Source: JAAYHV01 sp964400515 | GTDB lineage: Bacteria; Bacillota; Clostridia; Peptostreptococcales; Anaerovoracaceae | DNA length: 64,000 nt | Direction of reading: 5' to 3' | Assembly (NCBI GenBank): GCA_964400515.1 | Contig: CAYNTJ010000006.1 | Coordinates: 62,001 to 126,000, forward strand | Shown: in pieces, positions 1 to 9,112 of the stretch | Numbering within the stretch: position 1 is the first letter of the stretch | Layout: each line of letters begins with the position of its first letter | Notes under the pieces: generated by a model | Seen by the model: the letters and a program-made list of their open reading frames with translations, nothing else | The model's database searches: none | Told to the model about the DNA's origin: nothing | Made by a program: the position numbers and the translations under genes

Positions 1-477
1 TCCGTTTTTTATCCTAAATACATTGTATTTGGCAAACATCCCATAACCCAGCTTGTTTACGTTTTGAACGGTCTTTCTGTAACTCCTGTAAAGATCCGTG
101 TTACTTATCTCCCAATCAGGCAGATTCATATTGGTAAGCTTATTACCTATTAGGTCTCTGCCGTGGGAATTGGCCAGATTATTTAATATTAGCAAATCTC
201 TTTTTAAGGCATGTTCAATTTCGCTGTTAACCTTTTCTCCCATGGCAATTTTTCTAATATATATGTTATCATCTTCACTAACAAGCTTTATAATTAGATT
301 ACTGAGATTACCTTCTCCTTCATCATAAACTATATTTACCAAAGCGGTGTACTTGTTTAATATCTCTTGAGTGGACCTGTTGTAAACAAAGCAATCATAG
401 AGATCTATGATTGCTTTGAATAAATGGCTGTTATATAAATTTCTGAATATCGTTAATGAGTAAAGCTGTTCTATCAT
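1..477 (-). CDS. DUF815-type ATP-binding protein, N-terminal part (cut by window edge)
   Basis: Reading the minus strand from an ATG at 475-477 gives an open frame of 159 codons running off the window without a stop. The start overlaps the ilvE stop by one base (TAATG), with AAGGT as ribosome site inside the end of ilvE, so it looks translationally coupled to ilvE. The visible part is mostly helical and ends with a segment containing LPDW and then GYGMFAKYN, which resembles the region before the P-loop in DUF815 family ATPases of Clostridia. The P-loop itself would lie outside the window. The family assignment rests on remembered similarity of this short region; the existence of the gene is well supported by the open frame and coupling. 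Confidence 0.7.
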   Translation of the reverse strand, partial: MIEQLYSLTIFRNLYNSHLFKAIIDLYDCFVYNRSTQEILNKYTALVNIVYDEGEGNLSNLIIKLVSEDDNIYIRKIAMGEKVNSEIEHALKRDLLILNNLANSHGRDLIGNKLTNMNLPDWEISNTDLYRSYRKTVQNVNKLGYGMFAKYNVFRIKNG

Positions 478-1547
478 TATTTTACCTTAACTGTCCAGTT
501 GTACGTATCCTCAACTGCTCCGGTCTGTATTCCATATATAGTGTCGTACAAATCTTGGGCAATTTCTCCTATCTTATTATCATTAATAGTCATAACTTTA
601 TCTTTGTATTTTAGCTCACCAACAGGGGATATTATAGCAGCTGTTCCCGTTGCAAACATTTCCTTAAGTTTTCCGTCATCATAAGCTTCCAAAAGTTCAT
701 CAATGGTAAGCTTCTTTTCTTTTACCTTTATTCCTTTATCTGATAGATATGTTATTACTGAATTTCTCGTTATACCCGGAAGTATTGTTCCGTCCAGCGG
801 TGCGGTAATTACTTCATCGCCGATTACAAAGAATGCATTGGATGTGCCTACTTCTTCGATGTATTTTCTTTCCACACCATCTAACCAAAGTATTTGCTCA
901 TATCCAAGGGCATGGGCCACTTCCTGAGCCTTTAATGCTGCGGCATAATTTCCGCCACACTTAGCTTCGCCGGTTCCGCCCTTAGTAGCTCTTACATAAA
1001 AGTCTTCTACATATAACTTGGTAGGTCTAAGACCCCCCTCGTAATATGACCCCACGGGACTCATTATAATCATGAATTTATATGCTTTTGATGGTCTGAT
1101 TCCAAGAAAAGCTTCAGTGGCTATGATAAAAGGCCTTACATAAAGGGATGTTCCTTCTTTACCGGGAATCCAATCGGAATCCACATTTACCAAAGCCTTA
1201 ACGGCTTCTACGAAAAGATCCTCTTCCATTTCCGGTATGCAAAGTCTCTTGTTTGTGTTGTTTGTTCTCTTTGCATTCATATCTGGCCTAAATAAAAGCA
1301 CTTCGCCGGCTCTGCTTTTATATGCCTTTAAGCCTTCAAACATTTCCTGTCCGTAATGAAGGGAAACGGCAGCCGGGTCAAGTTCCAAAGGTGCATAGGG
1401 AACCACTCTTCCGTCATGCCAGCCCTGTCCTTCGTCATACTCCATAATGAACATATGGTCTGTGAATTCTACCCCAAATTTTAACTCGTTTTCATCCGGT
1501 TTTTTCTTAGGATTTTGAGTTTTTTCAATTTTAAAATCGTATTTCAT
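477..1547 (-). CDS. ilvE: Branched-chain amino acid aminotransferase
   Basis: PLP enzyme that interconverts leucine, isoleucine and valine with their 2-oxo acids, using glutamate/2-oxoglutarate. The 356-residue protein is the longer BCAT type also found in eukaryotes. LHYGQEMFEGLKAY lies at about 64-77, and the PLP lysine is K196 in TGEAKCGGNY. The downstream EEVGTSNAFF and GTAAIISPVG segments fit the cofactor phosphate-binding parts of class IV aminotransferases. It starts at the ATG at 1545-1547 and has its own strong promoter about 50 bases upstream. The leader is too short for a T-box. The partial ATPase gene follows with a one-base overlap. Confidence 0.95.
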   Translation of the reverse strand: MKYDFKIEKTQNPKKKPDENELKFGVEFTDHMFIMEYDEGQGWHDGRVVPYAPLELDPAAVSLHYGQEMFEGLKAYKSRAGEVLLFRPDMNAKRTNNTNKRLCIPEMEEDLFVEAVKALVNVDSDWIPGKEGTSLYVRPFIIATEAFLGIRPSKAYKFMIIMSPVGSYYEGGLRPTKLYVEDFYVRATKGGTGEAKCGGNYAAALKAQEVAHALGYEQILWLDGVERKYIEEVGTSNAFFVIGDEVITAPLDGTILPGITRNSVITYLSDKGIKVKEKKLTIDELLEAYDDGKLKEMFATGTAAIISPVGELKYKDKVMTINDNKIGEIAQDLYDTIYGIQTGAVEDTYNWTVKVK

Positions 1548-1594
1548 TTTCTACCTCACGTTAGCTTTTAATCTCTATCCATTATAATACATAA

Positions 1595-1623
1595 ATAATA
1601 AAACATAAATTGTGTTTTGTCAA
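1595..1623 (-). promoter_or_regulatory. Sigma-A promoter of ilvE
   Basis: On the minus strand TTGACA (1618-1623) and TATTAT (1595-1600) are separated by exactly 17 bases. The predicted leader to the ilvE ATG is about 40 bases. Confidence 0.75.
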
Positions 1624-1763
1624 CAATAAAATATAAAATAAATTGTAAATATAAACAAATAAGTTTTTTATTTCATAATAGTTCTTTCTGTTTATTTTTA
1701 TAGGTTTTAGTAGTATAATACTAATGTAGGCTGTCAATGATTGTGATAATGAGGTAACTATAA

Positions 1764-2447
1764 ATGATAACTAAAAAGAGTCCCAACGTTGATTTAAATG
1801 ATTATGCTTTACCAAATGGAATGTTATTGGATAAGGAGATTAAAAAAGAGATTGACGACATAAGGTTAATCTATCAGGCAGCATTAAGGGAAGTTGGCAC
1901 AAAGCTTGAGGTCTTAGATGATGATTTTCAGATAAAAAATTCTTATGTTCCCATACATCACTTGGAGAGCAGATTAAAATCAGTACCGAGTATGATTGAA
2001 AAAGCCGAAAGATACGGGATTAATGATCCCATTAATAATTTGGATATAGTCAAAAAAGAAATAAAGGACATAGCAGGAATAAGAGTGGTGTGCAAGTATA
2101 TCGATGATTTGTATACTATGTCCAGGTATTTACTTAAGCAAGACGATGTGGAATTAATATGTATCAAAGACTATTGCAAAAATCCCAAGGAAAGCGGATA
2201 TAGGAGCTTGCATGTGGTTATAGCAGTTCCCATTTTTTTACTTGATAAAACCTTAAGAGTTCCTGTGGAAATACAGTTTAGAACCATAGCAATGGATACC
2301 TGGGCCAGCTTGGAGCATGAACTTAAATATAAGAATAGGGGAGAGATAACGGATGAATTGCACGGTCAGTTGATTGATTGCGCAAACAGACTTTTTGAAA
2401 TAGATATAAAAATGGAAGAGATAAGAAAAAGCATCAATAATATGTAG
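1764..2447 (+). CDS. Small alarmone synthetase (RelP/RelQ type, (p)ppGpp synthetase)
   Basis: A 227-residue stand-alone synthetase that transfers pyrophosphate from ATP to GTP/GDP in the stringent response. It has only the RelA/SpoT synthetase fold: KDIAGIRVVC (substrate-binding and metal aspartate region), SGYRSLHVV, and VEIQFRTIAMDTWASLEH with the conserved glutamate. It lacks the HD hydrolase, TGS and ACT domains, as expected for RelQ/RelP-like enzymes of Firmicutes. The order and spacing of motifs resemble B. subtilis YjbM/YwaC. It is a single gene, divergent from ilvE, with TATAAT at 1714-1719 upstream and a strong terminator behind it. Whether it is RelP or RelQ cannot be decided by eye. 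Confidence 0.88.
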   Translation: MITKKSPNVDLNDYALPNGMLLDKEIKKEIDDIRLIYQAALREVGTKLEVLDDDFQIKNSYVPIHHLESRLKSVPSMIEKAERYGINDPINNLDIVKKEIKDIAGIRVVCKYIDDLYTMSRYLLKQDDVELICIKDYCKNPKESGYRSLHVVIAVPIFLLDKTLRVPVEIQFRTIAMDTWASLEHELKYKNRGEITDELHGQLIDCANRLFEIDIKMEEIRKSINNM

Positions 2448-2448
2448 C

Positions 2449-2475
2449 AAAATGGGCAATATTTGCCCATTTTTT
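2449..2475 (+). terminator. Rho-independent terminator after the alarmone synthetase
   Basis: AATGGGCAA (2451-2459) pairs with TTGCCCATT (2463-2471) around a TAT loop and runs into a T tract. Confidence 0.85.
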
Positions 2476-2588
2476 AATATGTAAAAGCTTGACTTTTTTT
2501 TTGAATAATATAAACTAATAGATATTGATAAAATAGGTATAATTTGACCAATTAAAAGGGATTGGATTAAAAATAAAGGAGATTATTC

Positions 2589-5264
2589 ATGAAGAAAAAT
2601 TTAGCAAAAACATATAATCCTAAGGATTTTGAAGACAGGATTTATGAAATGTGGGAAAGCAAGGGGGCTTTCAAGGCAGTACGTGATGATAACAAAAAAC
2701 CGTTTACCATCGTGATGCCACCACCTAATATAACAGGTCAATTACACATGGGTCACGCATTAGACCAAACCCTTCAGGATGTTCTTACAAGATGGAAAAG
2801 GATGGATGGATACTGTGCCCTATGGTTACCTGGGTCTGACCATGCCAGTATAGCAACTGAGGTTAAGGTTGTTAATAAATTAAGAGAAGAAGGTATAGAA
2901 AAGGAAGAAATAGGTAGAGAAGAATTTCTTAAACATGCCTGGGAATGGAAAAAAGAATACGGAGGAAGAATAACCAAGCAATGCAGAAAGCTTGGAGATT
3001 CTTGTGATTGGGAAAGAGAAAGATTCACAATGGATGAAGGCTGCAGTAAAGCTGTTAACGAAATGTTTGTTAGGCTTTATGAAAAGGGCTATATATATAA
3101 AGGAAACAGACTGATAAACTGGTGCCCTGATTGTGGAACTTCATTATCCGATGCTGAAGTTGAACATATTGATAAGAATGGTAAATATTGGTATTTTAGA
3201 TATCCCGGAGCTGATGGAACTGACGGAATAGTAGTAGCCACATCGAGACCGGAAACAATGTTTGGTGATGTTGCCATAGCAGTTCATCCTAGTGATGAAA
3301 GATACAAAGATTTAATAGGAAAGAATGTAATTCTTCCTATAGTTAATAAAGAAATACCGGTAATAGAAGATATTTATCCCGATCCTGAAAAGGGTACCGG
3401 AGCCGTTAAGATTACTCCGGCTCATGACCCTAATGATTTTGAGGTGGGAGAAAGACATAATCTTGAAATCATTTCTTGCATAAACGATGATGCCAGAATG
3501 AATGAGTATGCAGGCAAATATCAGGGTATGGATAGATTTGAATGCAGAAAGGCTTGGGTTAAGGATTTAGAAGACACTGGTTTCCTAGTTAAGACTGAAG
3601 AGAAAGTTATTCCGATAGGACAATGCTATAGATGTAATACTGTAATTGAACCTATGCTATCTGATCAGTGGTTTGTTAAGATGGACGAGTTAGCTAAACC
3701 TGCAATCGAAGCTGCTAATAATGGGGATTTAGTTCATGTTCCAGAGAGATTTGAAAAAATTTATTTACACTGGTTAAATGGAATTAGAGATTGGTGCATA
3801 TCAAGGCAATTGTGGTGGGGCCATAGAATACCTGCATATTATTGCCAAGATTGCGGTGAAATGATTGTTTCTTTAGAGCAACCAAAGGCATGTCCAAAAT
3901 GCGGATCCTTTAATCTTAAACAAGATGAAGATGTACTTGATACTTGGTTTAGCTCGGCGCTTTGGCCGTTTTCAACTTTGGGTTGGCCGGAGAAAACTGA
4001 AGATTTGGAATATTTCTTCCCTACAGATGTTTTGGTAACCGGTTATGATATCATATTCTTTTGGGTTGTTAGGATGGTATTTTCTTCATATGAAGCCATG
4101 GGAGAATCTCCGTTTAAACATGTATATGTTCATGGTCTTGTAAGGGATGAGCAGGGAAGAAAAATGAGCAAATCCCTAGGCAATGGTATTGATCCATTGG
4201 AGATTATAGATAGTGTAGGTGCGGATGCATTAAGGTTCATGCTTACCACGGGAATAACCCCCGGAAATGATATGAGATTTATTGAAAGTAGACTGGATTC
4301 TTCCAGAAATTTTGCAAATAAGCTATGGAATGCCTCCAGATTTGTAATAATGAATCTTCAAGATGAAGAAGGTAATTTCCTTGAAATTTCCGACGGAAAT
4401 CTAAAGGATGAAGATAAATGGATATTATCAAGGGTTAACGAGGCGGTATCATATATTAATAAAGCATTGGAAAGATTTGATCTGGCTTTGGCGGGGCAAA
4501 GGGTTTATGATTTAATATGGAATGAATACTGTGATTGGTATATTGAAATAGTTAAAGGAAGACTTTACGGTGAAGACGAAGAGGATAAAAAGGTAGCAAG
4601 ATATGTGCTTGTTAAAGCATTAAAAGATATGCTGCGATTACTTCATCCGTTTATGCCGTTTATTACAGAGGAAATCTGGAGCTATCTGCCTAAATCTGAA
4701 GCCGGTGAAGAAAATAAGGATAATTTACTGATAAAAGAGGTATGGCCAAAATATGATGAAAGTCTTACATATGATTATGAAGTTAGCGTATTAAATACTG
4801 CAATGGAAATAATTAAGGCTGTAAGAAATATTAGAGCAGAGGTTGATGCAGTTCCAAGCAAAAAATTGAGTTGTACTATTTATTCCGATAAGAAAAAGAA
4901 TGTGGTTATGGCAGGGGCCAGATACATAAAAGAAATAGCCAACATTACGGACATTAAGTTTATCGATGAAAATAAGGATGCCCCGGAGGAGGTAATGTCT
5001 GCAGTTGTAGAAGGCGCAGAGATATACATACCGCTGGATGATTTGCTTGACTATAATGCTGAGCTTGAGAGATTGATAAAGGAAAAAGACAGATTGGAAA
5101 AAGAAGTGGATAGGGTGGTAAAGAAACTGTCCAATCAAGGCTTTATTTCCAAGGCGCCTAAAAATGTCATAGAAGAAGAAGAAGCAAAAAAAGTTAAATA
5201 TGAGGATATGCTACTTAAGGTAAACGAAAGATTATCTGTAGTAGAAAAAAAGGTGAAGGGCTAA
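2589..5264 (+). CDS. valS: Valyl-tRNA synthetase
   Basis: Charges tRNA-Val. The 891-residue class Ia synthetase has the HIGH-type motif HMGH at 53-56 following PPPNITG, and KMSKS at 525-529. Between them lies the large CP1 editing insertion, with paired cysteines (CPDCG; CQDCG and CPKCG) that probably bind zinc. The C-terminus is a charged coiled coil (LERLIKEKDRLEKEVDRVVKK), as in bacterial ValRS. The ATG has AAAGGAG eight bases upstream. There is no room for a T-box leader in the 140-base gap before it. One base separates it from folC, a pairing common in Firmicutes. Confidence 0.97.
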   Translation: MKKNLAKTYNPKDFEDRIYEMWESKGAFKAVRDDNKKPFTIVMPPPNITGQLHMGHALDQTLQDVLTRWKRMDGYCALWLPGSDHASIATEVKVVNKLREEGIEKEEIGREEFLKHAWEWKKEYGGRITKQCRKLGDSCDWERERFTMDEGCSKAVNEMFVRLYEKGYIYKGNRLINWCPDCGTSLSDAEVEHIDKNGKYWYFRYPGADGTDGIVVATSRPETMFGDVAIAVHPSDERYKDLIGKNVILPIVNKEIPVIEDIYPDPEKGTGAVKITPAHDPNDFEVGERHNLEIISCINDDARMNEYAGKYQGMDRFECRKAWVKDLEDTGFLVKTEEKVIPIGQCYRCNTVIEPMLSDQWFVKMDELAKPAIEAANNGDLVHVPERFEKIYLHWLNGIRDWCISRQLWWGHRIPAYYCQDCGEMIVSLEQPKACPKCGSFNLKQDEDVLDTWFSSALWPFSTLGWPEKTEDLEYFFPTDVLVTGYDIIFFWVVRMVFSSYEAMGESPFKHVYVHGLVRDEQGRKMSKSLGNGIDPLEIIDSVGADALRFMLTTGITPGNDMRFIESRLDSSRNFANKLWNASRFVIMNLQDEEGNFLEISDGNLKDEDKWILSRVNEAVSYINKALERFDLALAGQRVYDLIWNEYCDWYIEIVKGRLYGEDEEDKKVARYVLVKALKDMLRLLHPFMPFITEEIWSYLPKSEAGEENKDNLLIKEVWPKYDESLTYDYEVSVLNTAMEIIKAVRNIRAEVDAVPSKKLSCTIYSDKKKNVVMAGARYIKEIANITDIKFIDENKDAPEEVMSAVVEGAEIYIPLDDLLDYNAELERLIKEKDRLEKEVDRVVKKLSNQGFISKAPKNVIEEEEAKKVKYEDMLLKVNERLSVVEKKVKG

Positions 5265-5265
5265 A

Positions 5266-6537
5266 ATGGATAGTGATATAAGTCAAACCCTGGAAAAGAT
5301 TCATAGTTTTTGTACATTTGGAAGCATACTGGGATTGGACAGAATGAAAAAACTATGCGATAAAATTGATAATCCCGAAAAAGGGCTTAGGGTTATTCAT
5401 GTGGGTGGAACCAATGGCAAGGGTTCAGTTTGCAGGTATATTTATGAAGTATTGATTGGGGCCGGATATAAAGTTGGTTTATATACATCGCCGTACATAA
5501 ATATATTTAATGAGCGTATTGAACTAAACGGAAAACAAATCAGCGATGAGGATTTGATTATGTACTCTGAAATGCTCATGTCTATGGCTAAAGGTATGGA
5601 AGAACCACCTACGGAATTCGAGCTCATTACGGCCATAGCATTGAAATACTTTAAAGATAAGAATGCGGATTTTGTTATATTGGAGGTTGGTTTAGGAGGC
5701 CGGGGAGATTCCACCAATATTATTGATAAGCCTCTTATATCTGTTATAACTTCTATAGGCTTTGATCATATGGATAGATTGGGTAATACGTTAAGTGAAA
5801 TAGCCTACGAAAAAGCCGGTATAATCAAGGAAGGGGTGCCTGTTGTTTCTGCAGTATATCCTTTTGATGCAAAAGAAGTTATAATTACCAAGGCAGAGGA
5901 AAAAAATGCGGACTTTATCGATGTCACCGGATTTAACTATGATATTATAACAGAAGAAATAAATGAAAGTAAGTATAGAATAGACGCAATGGATATTAGT
6001 CTTTCCATGGGTGGGAAGCATCAAATAATTAATTCTCTGACGGCGTATAAGGCACTTGTTAATCTGCGCGACAGGGATGTTATAGGTTTTAGCAATGAAC
6101 AGCTTAGGGAAGGCTTTAAAAGGGCAAAGCAACCGGGTAGAATGGAAATATTTGGAGATAATCCGAAAATAATTATTGATGGGGCACACAACATTGACGG
6201 AATATTGGCTTTATCAAAAACCATAAGAAAGAGCTATATGAACGCTAAAATACTGATTATTGTGGGAGTATTAAGGGATAAGACCTATGATGAGATGTTG
6301 GGAGAATTGGCGCTTTTAACAGATGAATTCATAGCTACTGAACCTAATAATGAAAGGAAGCTCAGTTCATTATCGGTGGCCGAAGCTTTAGAGGCCCATG
6401 GAGCTAAATGTTTAATTGAGCCAAATCCTAAGGATGCGTTTGAAAGAGCGATGGAAATTAAAGATAATTATGATGTTATTGTTTTTGCGGGGTCACTTTA
6501 TTTAATAGGTGAAATACGCAGTTTTTTAGAAGAATAG
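5266..6537 (+). CDS. folC: Folylpolyglutamate synthase / dihydrofolate synthase
   Basis: Mur-ligase-family ATPase that adds glutamate to folates, and often to dihydropteroate. The 423-residue protein has the P-loop GTNGKGS at about 48-54, the folate-loop region with TSPYINIFNERI, and the conserved GLGGRGDSTN stretch. The C-terminal Mur ligase domain shows IIDGAHNIDG. It starts one base after the valS stop, so it is surely co-transcribed with valS and followed by glyA, another folate-linked enzyme. Whether the dihydrofolate synthase activity is retained cannot be told from sequence alone. Confidence 0.93.
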   Translation: MDSDISQTLEKIHSFCTFGSILGLDRMKKLCDKIDNPEKGLRVIHVGGTNGKGSVCRYIYEVLIGAGYKVGLYTSPYINIFNERIELNGKQISDEDLIMYSEMLMSMAKGMEEPPTEFELITAIALKYFKDKNADFVILEVGLGGRGDSTNIIDKPLISVITSIGFDHMDRLGNTLSEIAYEKAGIIKEGVPVVSAVYPFDAKEVIITKAEEKNADFIDVTGFNYDIITEEINESKYRIDAMDISLSMGGKHQIINSLTAYKALVNLRDRDVIGFSNEQLREGFKRAKQPGRMEIFGDNPKIIIDGAHNIDGILALSKTIRKSYMNAKILIIVGVLRDKTYDEMLGELALLTDEFIATEPNNERKLSSLSVAEALEAHGAKCLIEPNPKDAFERAMEIKDNYDVIVFAGSLYLIGEIRSFLEE

Positions 6538-6548
6538 GAGTGGATGAG

Positions 6549-7790
6549 ATGTTTGACAAATTTAACAATGATGACAGTAATTACAATGTGGAAAACTTTG
6601 AGCTGATTAAAAAGACGGCGCCCGAAGTTGGAGAAATGATTGAAAAGGAATACAATAGGCAAAGGAACAACATTGAACTTATAGCTTCTGAAAACTATTG
6701 TTCCGAAGCTGTATTGGCGGCAAACGGAAGTTGCTTATGTTGGAAATATGCGGAGGGATATCCTTATGAAAGGACATCGGGCAATAAGGGCAGATACTAC
6801 GGAGGAACTGAATTTGTGGATCAGCTGGAAGAATATTGCTGTGATAAGTGGAGGGAAGTATTTAATACTGACTACCATGTTAATGTTCAGTCCCATAGTG
6901 GCTCACAGGCAAATTTTTCTGCATTTAAGTCGGTACTAAAAACCGGCGATACCATATTATCCATGAGTCTAGATAATGGAGCACATTTAACTCATGGTGC
7001 AGAAGTTAATTTCAGCGGACAGTTATATGATGTACACTTCTATGATGTGGATGATAATGGATTCATTGATATGGAAGATGTAAAAAGAAAGGCTGAAGAG
7101 TTAAGGCCTAAAATGATATTAGCAGGAGCAAGTGCTTATTCCAGAATAATTGATTTTCCTAAATTTGCAGAGATAGCAAAGAGTGTGGATGCATACTTTA
7201 TGGTGGATATGGCACATATTGCGGGTCTTGTAGCTGCAGGAGAACATGTATCTCCTTTTGGCTATGCAGATTTAATTACGACTACAACTCATAAGACACT
7301 TAGAGGGCCTAGAGGTGGACTAATATTTGGCAGACCTGAATTGGCCAAGAAAATTGACAGTGCAGTTTTTCCTTATGCTCAAGGCGGACCTTTGGAACAT
7401 ATAATAGCGGGCAAAGCTGTATGTGCTGTGGAAGCATTAAAACCTGAATTTAAAGACTATCAACATCAGGTTGTTGTTAACTCAAAGGCCTTTTGTGATG
7501 AATTTATAAAAATGGGATATAAGGTCGTGACCGGAGGAACTGATAATCATTTATTCTTATTGGATCTTTCTGAGTACGAGTTTACAGGAAAGGATTTACA
7601 AAACAGATTAGATGAGGTGGGCATAACTCTTAACAAAAATTGTGTTCCAAATGAAAAAAGATCTCCTATGCAAACAAGTGGTGTAAGGATAGGAACTGCT
7701 CCTATGACAACAAGAGGATATATGGAAGAAGACTTTATTAAGGTGGCTCACAGAATTGATGAAGTAATAAAAGAAATGGCAAATAAATAA
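6549..7790 (+). CDS. glyA: Serine hydroxymethyltransferase
   Basis: PLP enzyme that converts serine plus tetrahydrofolate to glycine plus methylene-THF. The PLP lysine is K249 in TTTTHKTLRGPRGG; VDMAHIAGLVAAG and TGGTDNHL are also typical. The ATG at 6549 is preferred because AGGAG lies eight bases before it, whereas the GTG at 6540 overlaps that site. The protein carries a short insertion in the usual YAEGYPGRRYYGG segment, here YAEGYPYERTSGNKGRYYGG, a variant I associate with some clostridial enzymes. It is the last gene of the valS-folC-glyA run, which fits a one-carbon/folate theme for folC and glyA. Confidence 0.95.
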   Translation: MFDKFNNDDSNYNVENFELIKKTAPEVGEMIEKEYNRQRNNIELIASENYCSEAVLAANGSCLCWKYAEGYPYERTSGNKGRYYGGTEFVDQLEEYCCDKWREVFNTDYHVNVQSHSGSQANFSAFKSVLKTGDTILSMSLDNGAHLTHGAEVNFSGQLYDVHFYDVDDNGFIDMEDVKRKAEELRPKMILAGASAYSRIIDFPKFAEIAKSVDAYFMVDMAHIAGLVAAGEHVSPFGYADLITTTTHKTLRGPRGGLIFGRPELAKKIDSAVFPYAQGGPLEHIIAGKAVCAVEALKPEFKDYQHQVVVNSKAFCDEFIKMGYKVVTGGTDNHLFLLDLSEYEFTGKDLQNRLDEVGITLNKNCVPNEKRSPMQTSGVRIGTAPMTTRGYMEEDFIKVAHRIDEVIKEMANK

Positions 7791-7791
7791 T

Positions 7792-7826
7792 ATATGCGGC
7801 GCTATGCGCCGCATATTGTTTTTTTT
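7792..7826 (+). terminator. Terminator after glyA
   Basis: Eleven-base perfect stem (7792-7802 with 7806-7816, core GCGGCGC/GCGCCGC) with a TAT loop, followed by eight T. Confidence 0.92.
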
Positions 7827-7907
7827 AATTCAATTTCTAAAATTTATTGAATGGTAAAAAATATTAGTGTATAATCGAATTATATTAACGATGAGGAGGA
7901 CGGAACA

Positions 7908-8333
7908 ATGGTGAAATTACTATTAGGTCATAAGGGCACAGGAAAGACCAAAAGGATGATTGAACTGGCGAATGAAAATGTGGAAAACGGTAGAGGAAGT
8001 ACCATTTTTATAAATAAAAACGCAAGATTGATGTACGATTTAAAATATAAGATTAGAGTTATATGTATGGAAGATTATGAACACATTACCAATTGTGATG
8101 AGTATATAGGATTTCTTTATGGAATAATAAGCTCTGATCATGATATAGAGACTATTTTTATTGACAGTATATTAAAACATGCTGACTTTACACTGGGGGA
8201 TTTGCCTGAATTTATTGAAAGATTAAAGAAAATATCTAAAAATTATGGTATGGACTTTGTGGTTAGCTTAAGCGCAGAACAAGAAGAAATGATAGGCGTA
8301 GATTTTGAAGGTTGTGAAGTAATTAATAAATAA
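7908..8333 (+). CDS. Small P-loop NTPase-like protein of unknown role
   Basis: A 141-residue cytoplasmic protein with a clear Walker A motif (GHKGTGKTK, residues 7-15) and a likely Walker B strand (IETIFIDSI). I see no further domain, signal peptide or membrane segment. Similar short P-loop proteins in Clostridia are sometimes labelled PilT-like, but no PilT-specific motif (His box, Asp box) is visible here, so I do not adopt that name. It has a good ribosome site (GAGGAGG), its own upstream gap and a terminator behind it, so it is probably transcribed alone. Nucleotide binding is likely; the function is unknown. Confidence 0.75.
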   Translation: MVKLLLGHKGTGKTKRMIELANENVENGRGSTIFINKNARLMYDLKYKIRVICMEDYEHITNCDEYIGFLYGIISSDHDIETIFIDSILKHADFTLGDLPEFIERLKKISKNYGMDFVVSLSAEQEEMIGVDFEGCEVINK

Positions 8334-8344
8334 TTAAATATATG

Positions 8345-8379
8345 AGCAAGTAGGGGGGGATTCTTACTTGCTTTTTTTG
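8345..8379 (+). terminator. Terminator after the P-loop protein gene
   Basis: AGCAAGTA (8345-8352) pairs with TACTTGCT (8365-8372) around a G-rich loop, followed by a T run. Confidence 0.8.
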
Positions 8380-8391
8380 TGAGGTATAATT

Positions 8392-9015
8392 ATGGAAATT
8401 GATATTAATTTGATTGAAAAGGCCTACAGAAACAAACCGGGAAGATATATGGGGGAGCATAAAGATTATGCCATATTGATACCTGTAATTAAGATGGAAT
8501 ACGGAACATATATTCTTTTTGAAGAAAGATCCACCAAACTGTTAAAGCAGCCCGGTGAAATTTGTTTTCCGGGAGGGAAAATCGAAGAGGATGAAGATGC
8601 CGAGGCTGCAGTTATAAGGGAAACCTGTGAGGAGCTTGAGATAAACCGGGAAGATATAAGTATTATAGCAAAGGGTGATAAATTGCATCGATATGCAAAT
8701 GTGAATATTTACTCATATATCGGAACGGTATCACCGGATATTGAATTTCATAAGATAAATAATTCCGAAGTTGAAAAGGTACATCTAATAAAGCTTGAGA
8801 AGCTTATGAAGGCCCATGTCGATATGTATTACACTAAAATCGGGCCACTGGATATAGAAGGCTTTCCTTATGACAAGATTGGTGCTAAGGATTATTCAGA
8901 GTGGATATATAGGGATTGGGAGGTACCAATCATTAAATGTGAGGATATAACCATATGGGGATTAACGGCAAAATTCCTAATTGAATTTTTAAAAAGGTTG
9001 GACGATAAGGGTTGA
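8392..9015 (+). CDS. Nudix hydrolase, CoA-pyrophosphatase-like
   Basis: A 207-residue member of the Nudix superfamily, which hydrolyses nucleoside diphosphates linked to another moiety. The Nudix box runs through about 62-84: GGKIEEDEDAE, then REtcEEL, matching Gx5Ex7REUxEE; the final glycine is replaced by glutamate. The preceding context (LLKQPGEICFPGG) is like that of the NudL/CoA diphosphatase branch, where HxGxxxFPGG is usual. The substrate is therefore probably CoA or a similar compound, but this is inference. The ATG follows GAGGT at good spacing. No obvious operon partner. Confidence 0.85.
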   Translation: MEIDINLIEKAYRNKPGRYMGEHKDYAILIPVIKMEYGTYILFEERSTKLLKQPGEICFPGGKIEEDEDAEAAVIRETCEELEINREDISIIAKGDKLHRYANVNIYSYIGTVSPDIEFHKINNSEVEKVHLIKLEKLMKAHVDMYYTKIGPLDIEGFPYDKIGAKDYSEWIYRDWEVPIIKCEDITIWGLTAKFLIEFLKRLDDKG

Positions 9016-9051
9016 TCTTGGACTTTGCATACATAATTCATAAATTGACTC

Positions 9052-9101
9052 TATACAAATCTTAGGATTTGTTTTATAATAATATTTAGTTATAATAACT
9101 A
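9052..9101 (+). promoter_or_regulatory. Promoter region of the BMP lipoprotein gene with two inverted repeats
   Basis: TATACA (9052-9057) and TATAAT (9075-9080) are 17 bases apart. An inverted repeat ACAAATC/GATTTGT (9055-9061 and 9066-9072, TTAG between) fills the spacer, and a second palindrome, TAGTTAT-A-ATAACTA (9087-9101), ends at the ribosome site. A repressor operator is possible. AT-rich sequence makes chance palindromes common. Confidence 0.45.
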
Positions 9102-9112
9102 GGAGGTATAAT

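Noticed and set aside
1548..1763. T-box or other leader before ilvE
   Set aside because: The promoter lies only about 50 bases before the gene, leaving too little RNA for a T-box; no GGUGG-type segment was seen.
5791..6189. 132-codon open frame on the minus strand
   Set aside because: Antisense to folC; no start signal and no recognisable motif.
9016..9112. Purine riboswitch before the nucleoside-binding lipoprotein
   Set aside because: No three-way junction or conserved loop sequences; the gap is taken up by promoter and ribosome site.
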